This document shows, piece after piece, positions 12,630-15,026 of a stretch of 15,026 nucleotides of DNA. Position 1 is the first letter of the stretch. The number at the start of each line of letters is the position of its first letter. Source of the stretch: Verrucomicrobiota bacterium (GTDB taxonomy: Bacteria > Verrucomicrobiota > Verrucomicrobiia > Chthoniobacterales > UBA10450); the NCBI GenBank assembly GCA_003219225.1, contig QHPZ01000138.1, forward strand, positions 1 to 15,026, in the 5' to 3' direction. Below the pieces are notes generated by a model. The model made no database searches, was not told the DNA's origin, and saw only the letters and a list, made by a program, of their open reading frames with translations. The translations under genes were made by a program, and so were the position numbers.

Positions 12630-13564
12630 TTCGCGCTAAAACCGATCTCGCTTTGCGTGCTGCGACCGAGCAGCTGGAAGGACGCCTCGGCGAGAACATC
12701 AAAAGAGTCCGCGACGGACTTGTCTATCTTCTCGCACAGATCGACGCGGCAATCGATTTTCCCGAGGAAGGAATCGCGCCGGACGAAGGCGAAAAACTGC
12801 TCGCGCGACTCGGTTCCATCCAGACTGAGATCTCAGCCTTGCTTGCGACCGCGGATCAAGGGCGGATTCTGCGCGAAGGCCTTCGAGTAGTGATCTACGG
12901 CGCCACCAATGCGGGCAAATCGAGTTTGCTCAACCGGCTGCTCGGTTACGACCGCGTGATTGTCAGCGATAGCCACGGCACGACGCGCGACGCGATCGAA
13001 GAGACGATCAATCTCCGCGGCCTGCCGATTCGTTTGCTCGACACCGCCGGCCTGCGCTCATCCGCCAGCGAGCTCGAGCGCGAAGGAATCTCGCGCACGG
13101 AAAAATCGCTCCGCATCGCCGATCTGCTGTTGCACGTCGCCGACCGCAATGCGCCCAAGCCACCGCACCTCGACAAGCGATCGCAAAATGGAAACGAAAT
13201 CCTTTTGCTGAATAAAAGCGACCTGCCCGAGCACAACGACTGGAGCGACTCCGACGCATTGCGGATTTCGTGCCTGACGGAAGAAGGATTTGCGGAGCTG
13301 AAAGACGAAATCCTGGGACGGATCGCGGAACGAAACCTCCGCCCGGAAAGCTCCCTCGCGATCAACACGCGTCACCGCGATTGTCTTCGGCGCGCGCTCG
13401 AGGCGTGCAACCGCGCGGACGCGATCTTGCGCGACGGCGTCTCTTCCGAATATGCGGCGCTCGACCTGAACGAGGCGTTGCGCGCGGTCGGGGAGGTGAT
13501 CGGCTTGGTCGGTGTCGAAGACATTCTCGATTCGGTGTTCAGCCAGTTCTGCATCGGCAAATGA
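12593..13564 (+). CDS. mnmE: tRNA modification GTPase MnmE, C-terminal part (disrupted)
   Basis: Continuation of MnmE in the other frame. MnmE-like sequence begins at about base 12546 (GARPGEFTERAFLNGKMD); the ATG at 12593 is only the first in-frame Met. The helical domain (VIDLIRAKTDLALRAA, IDFPEEGI) leads into a G domain: GATNAGKSS P-loop (Thr where Pro is usual), GTTRD, DTAG and NKSD. The C-terminus is the diagnostic CIGK, whose Cys is needed for activity in known MnmE. Adding about 70 bases to the 1289-base span gives about 453 codons, matching the E. coli length of 454, which supports a simple internal deletion. ATGA overlap with pyrD follows. Confidence 0.85.
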   Translation: MDLIQAEAVIDLIRAKTDLALRAATEQLEGRLGENIKRVRDGLVYLLAQIDAAIDFPEEGIAPDEGEKLLARLGSIQTEISALLATADQGRILREGLRVVIYGATNAGKSSLLNRLLGYDRVIVSDSHGTTRDAIEETINLRGLPIRLLDTAGLRSSASELEREGISRTEKSLRIADLLLHVADRNAPKPPHLDKRSQNGNEILLLNKSDLPEHNDWSDSDALRISCLTEEGFAELKDEILGRIAERNLRPESSLAINTRHRDCLRRALEACNRADAILRDGVSSEYAALDLNEALRAVGEVIGLVGVEDILDSVFSQFCIGK

Positions 13565-14571
13565 GCCATGCCTACGAACGAGTCGTTAGGCCGCTTCTCT
13601 TTGCGTTCGATCCCGAAACAGCCCACGAACTGGCTATCACGACCCTCCGCGCTGCGTCACATGTCGATCTTGCGCTACGACTGCTAAAAACCTTTCGTCC
13701 GGCTGAGAAACCGAGATCACTTTTCGGCGTCAGCTTTCCCAGCCCGATCGGGCTCGCCGCCGGTTTTGATAAGAATGGCGTCGCCTTACCGGCGTGGGCT
13801 GCACTCGGGTTCGGTTTCGTCGAGATCGGCACCGTCACAGCTCAACCGCAGCCGGGCAATACCAAACCGCGGATCTTTCGCCTTCCCGGTCAGTCGACGC
13901 TGATCAATTCTCTCGGATTTAACAATGACGGTGCCGACGCTGTCGTCCGGCGGCTGCAAAGGCTGCGCGCGCGCGGCAAATGGCCGGCCGTCCCGGTTGG
14001 AATCAACATCGGTAAATCCCGCGCCACGCCAGTCGAGGAGGCGGCGCAGGATTACCTCGATTGCTTTCGAAAACTGCATCCGTTCGCCGATTACATCGCG
14101 CTGAACATCAGTTCGCCCAACACGCCCGGCCTGCGCTCGTTGCAAGATCGACAATTACTCGAATCCCTGCTGCACGAATTGCAGCGGCGAAATTCCCAGC
14201 CACGCAAACCGCTCCTCATCAAAATCGCGCCGGATCTTTCTGCCGCACAACTCGACCAGATTATCGCCGCGTGCGAACAAAATGGCGTCGCGGGAATCAT
14301 CGCGACGAACACGACCACGGATCATTCCGGAATCCCGGCGGCACATGACCGCGAGGGAGGTGTCAGCGGCGCGGCATTGCGCGCGAAGGCGACCGAGATC
14401 GTGCGCGCGATCGCGGCTAAAACATCAATCCCAGTGATCGCCTGCGGCGGAATCGTCGATGCGGCCTCCGCGCGCGAAAAACTCGACGCCGGCGCGCAGC
14501 TGCTCCAAGTCTACACGGGTTACGTGTATCGCGGACCGGCTTTGCTCCGGGACATCGCCACTCAATTATAA
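13561..14571 (+). CDS. pyrD: Dihydroorotate dehydrogenase (quinone), class 2
   Basis: 336 residues. Oxidises dihydroorotate to orotate in pyrimidine synthesis, passing electrons through FMN to membrane quinone. The N-terminal amphipathic part (VRPLLFAFDPETAHELAI) that contacts the membrane marks class 2, as does the Ser in NISSPNTPGLRSLQ (residues 182-195; Ser185 aligned with the E. coli active-site Ser175). Other marks: GLAAGFDKNG, IGTVTAQPQPGN, NSLGFNNDG, LIKIAPDLS, ATNTTTD and the FMN phosphate-binding GGI and GYVYRGP near the end. Normal length and intact. Starts inside the mnmE stop (ATGA). Last gene of the hisC-mnmE-pyrD run; no T-run terminator seen in the 77 bases after it. Confidence 0.95.
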   Translation: MSHAYERVVRPLLFAFDPETAHELAITTLRAASHVDLALRLLKTFRPAEKPRSLFGVSFPSPIGLAAGFDKNGVALPAWAALGFGFVEIGTVTAQPQPGNTKPRIFRLPGQSTLINSLGFNNDGADAVVRRLQRLRARGKWPAVPVGINIGKSRATPVEEAAQDYLDCFRKLHPFADYIALNISSPNTPGLRSLQDRQLLESLLHELQRRNSQPRKPLLIKIAPDLSAAQLDQIIAACEQNGVAGIIATNTTTDHSGIPAAHDREGGVSGAALRAKATEIVRAIAAKTSIPVIACGGIVDAASAREKLDAGAQLLQVYTGYVYRGPALLRDIATQL

Positions 14572-14634
14572 AGTGGCGGGACCTGACTCTTAACAAAACA
14601 AACGCGGGCTCGTCTCGGCGCGCGAACAAGCTGC

Positions 14635-14640
14635 AGGAGG
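14635..14640 (+). promoter_or_regulatory. Shine-Dalgarno site of the DUF1328 gene
   Basis: AGGAGG, the full consensus, lies 8 bases before the ATG at 14649. It is the strongest ribosome-binding site in the window and fixes the start of this very short gene. Confidence 0.8.
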
Positions 14641-14648
14641 TGATTAGA

Positions 14649-14819
14649 ATGTTACGCTGGGCATTTATTTTTCTGATCATCGCGCTCGTCGCCGCATTGT
14701 TCGGATTTACCGGGATCGCTGCAGCCGCCGCCGGGATCGCGAAATTTCTCTTTTTCCTGTTCCTGGTTGTTTGCCTGATCTTTTTCATCATCGGCGTGTC
14801 GGCGGCCAAGAGGCTGTAG
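14649..14819 (+). CDS. DUF1328 (YtjA-like) small membrane protein
   Basis: 56 residues, MLRWAFIFLIIALVAALFGF then an Ala-rich TGIAAAAAGIAK turn and FLFFLFLVVCLIFFIIG. The start MLRWA, two hydrophobic helices (about 4-20 and 32-50) and the G-x-x-x-A-A-x-I-A linker are typical of DUF1328 proteins, which are 50-60 residues long. Function is unknown; the family is often stress-related and located in the inner membrane. It follows pyrD by 77 bases with its own perfect Shine-Dalgarno site, so it is likely transcribed or at least translated independently. Convergent with the next gene, 10 bases away. Confidence 0.9.
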   Translation: MLRWAFIFLIIALVAALFGFTGIAAAAAGIAKFLFFLFLVVCLIFFIIGVSAAKRL

Positions 14820-14829
14820 CTCGAAAAGC

Positions 14830-15026
14830 CTAAAGCTCGCGGGCTTGCGCCGGAGAATGCCGCGGCCCGCGGAAGAGCTGCCAACGGCGCGAGCGCGTTT
14901 CCAGCTCGGCTAACTTTGCACGTTGCTCGTCGGTGAGATACGGGCCGATCTCGCGGTGCTCCTGCACGATGATCTCGTGGACACGTTCGCCAGTGCTGCG
15001 CTGCACTTCGACCAATTGCGCTGCAG
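14830..15026 (-). CDS. C-terminal part of a small charged helical protein (partial)
   Basis: About 64 residues are visible, running off the right edge (frame open to the last base). The visible part is helical and highly charged: VQRSTGERVHEIIVQEHREI, then GPYLTDEQRAKLAEL and a basic tail with RRWQLFRGP. The LTDEQRAKLAEL segment is the kind seen near the end of Spy/CpxP-like periplasmic or heavy-metal-sensor proteins, but without the N-terminus a signal peptide cannot be checked and the assignment is tentative. A TTG at 15015 is the only in-window start candidate and is probably internal. Confidence 0.5.
   Translation of the reverse strand, partial: AAQLVEVQRSTGERVHEIIVQEHREIGPYLTDEQRAKLAELETRSRRWQLFRGPRHSPAQAREL

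Noticed and set aside
1..15026. CRISPR arrays, tRNA or rRNA genes, insertion sequences, phage genes
   Set aside because: No spaced repeats, no transposase motifs or terminal inverted repeats and no RNA gene sequence were recognised in either strand.

Overview
The window (GC-rich, densely coding) reads like a contig from a Verrucomicrobiota bacterium, probably a soil lineage near Chthoniobacterales. The clues are pilin-like proteins with verrucomicrobial-style FTLIE/FTLVE starts, a pair of exosortase (PEP-CTERM-like) substrates, and a hisC-mnmE-pyrD housekeeping run. The taxonomy is inference; no rRNA or marker search was possible.

Layout. (1) 1-783, plus strand: the last 35 residues of a sensor histidine kinase, overlapped ATGA-style by a complete NarL/LuxR-type response regulator. 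(2) 852-9128, plus strand: the striking part, eight genes in the order A1-B1-C1-D1-A2-B2-C2-D2. A and B are single-helix prepilin-like proteins (GspI/PilV-like and GspJ/PilW-like by position). C is a long PilX/GspK-like protein that lacks the Glu5 residue. D is a small exported protein of unknown family. Junctions are overlapping or nearly touching throughout, so this looks like one operon made by an old tandem duplication of a four-gene minor-pseudopilin cassette. Both C copies are split by a frame change in the same short region. (3) 9129-10960, minus strand: two close paralogues of an exported protein with a C-terminal PEA-type sorting signal, each followed by its own rho-independent terminator. 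(4) 11182-14571, plus strand: hisC, mnmE and pyrD, overlapping by 1-4 bases. mnmE is broken by an apparent deletion of about 70 bases. (5) 14649-14819: a DUF1328 membrane miniprotein. (6) 14830-15026, minus strand: the C-terminal end of a small charged protein that runs off the window.

How the parts may fit together. A, B and C in each cassette match the order of the GspI-GspJ-GspK tip complex of type II secretion and of PilV-PilW-PilX in type IV pili. D would then be an accessory exported partner. No ATPase, inner-membrane platform, prepilin peptidase or secretin lies in the window, so the fibre machinery must be elsewhere. The two-component system upstream and the cell-surface proteins downstream are neighbours whose link to the pilin cassettes is only suggested by position.

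Three genes carry out-of-frame changes (C1, C2, mnmE), while the rest of the region is intact. This could be real gene decay or a consensus or assembly problem, and it should be settled before any functional reading of the C genes.
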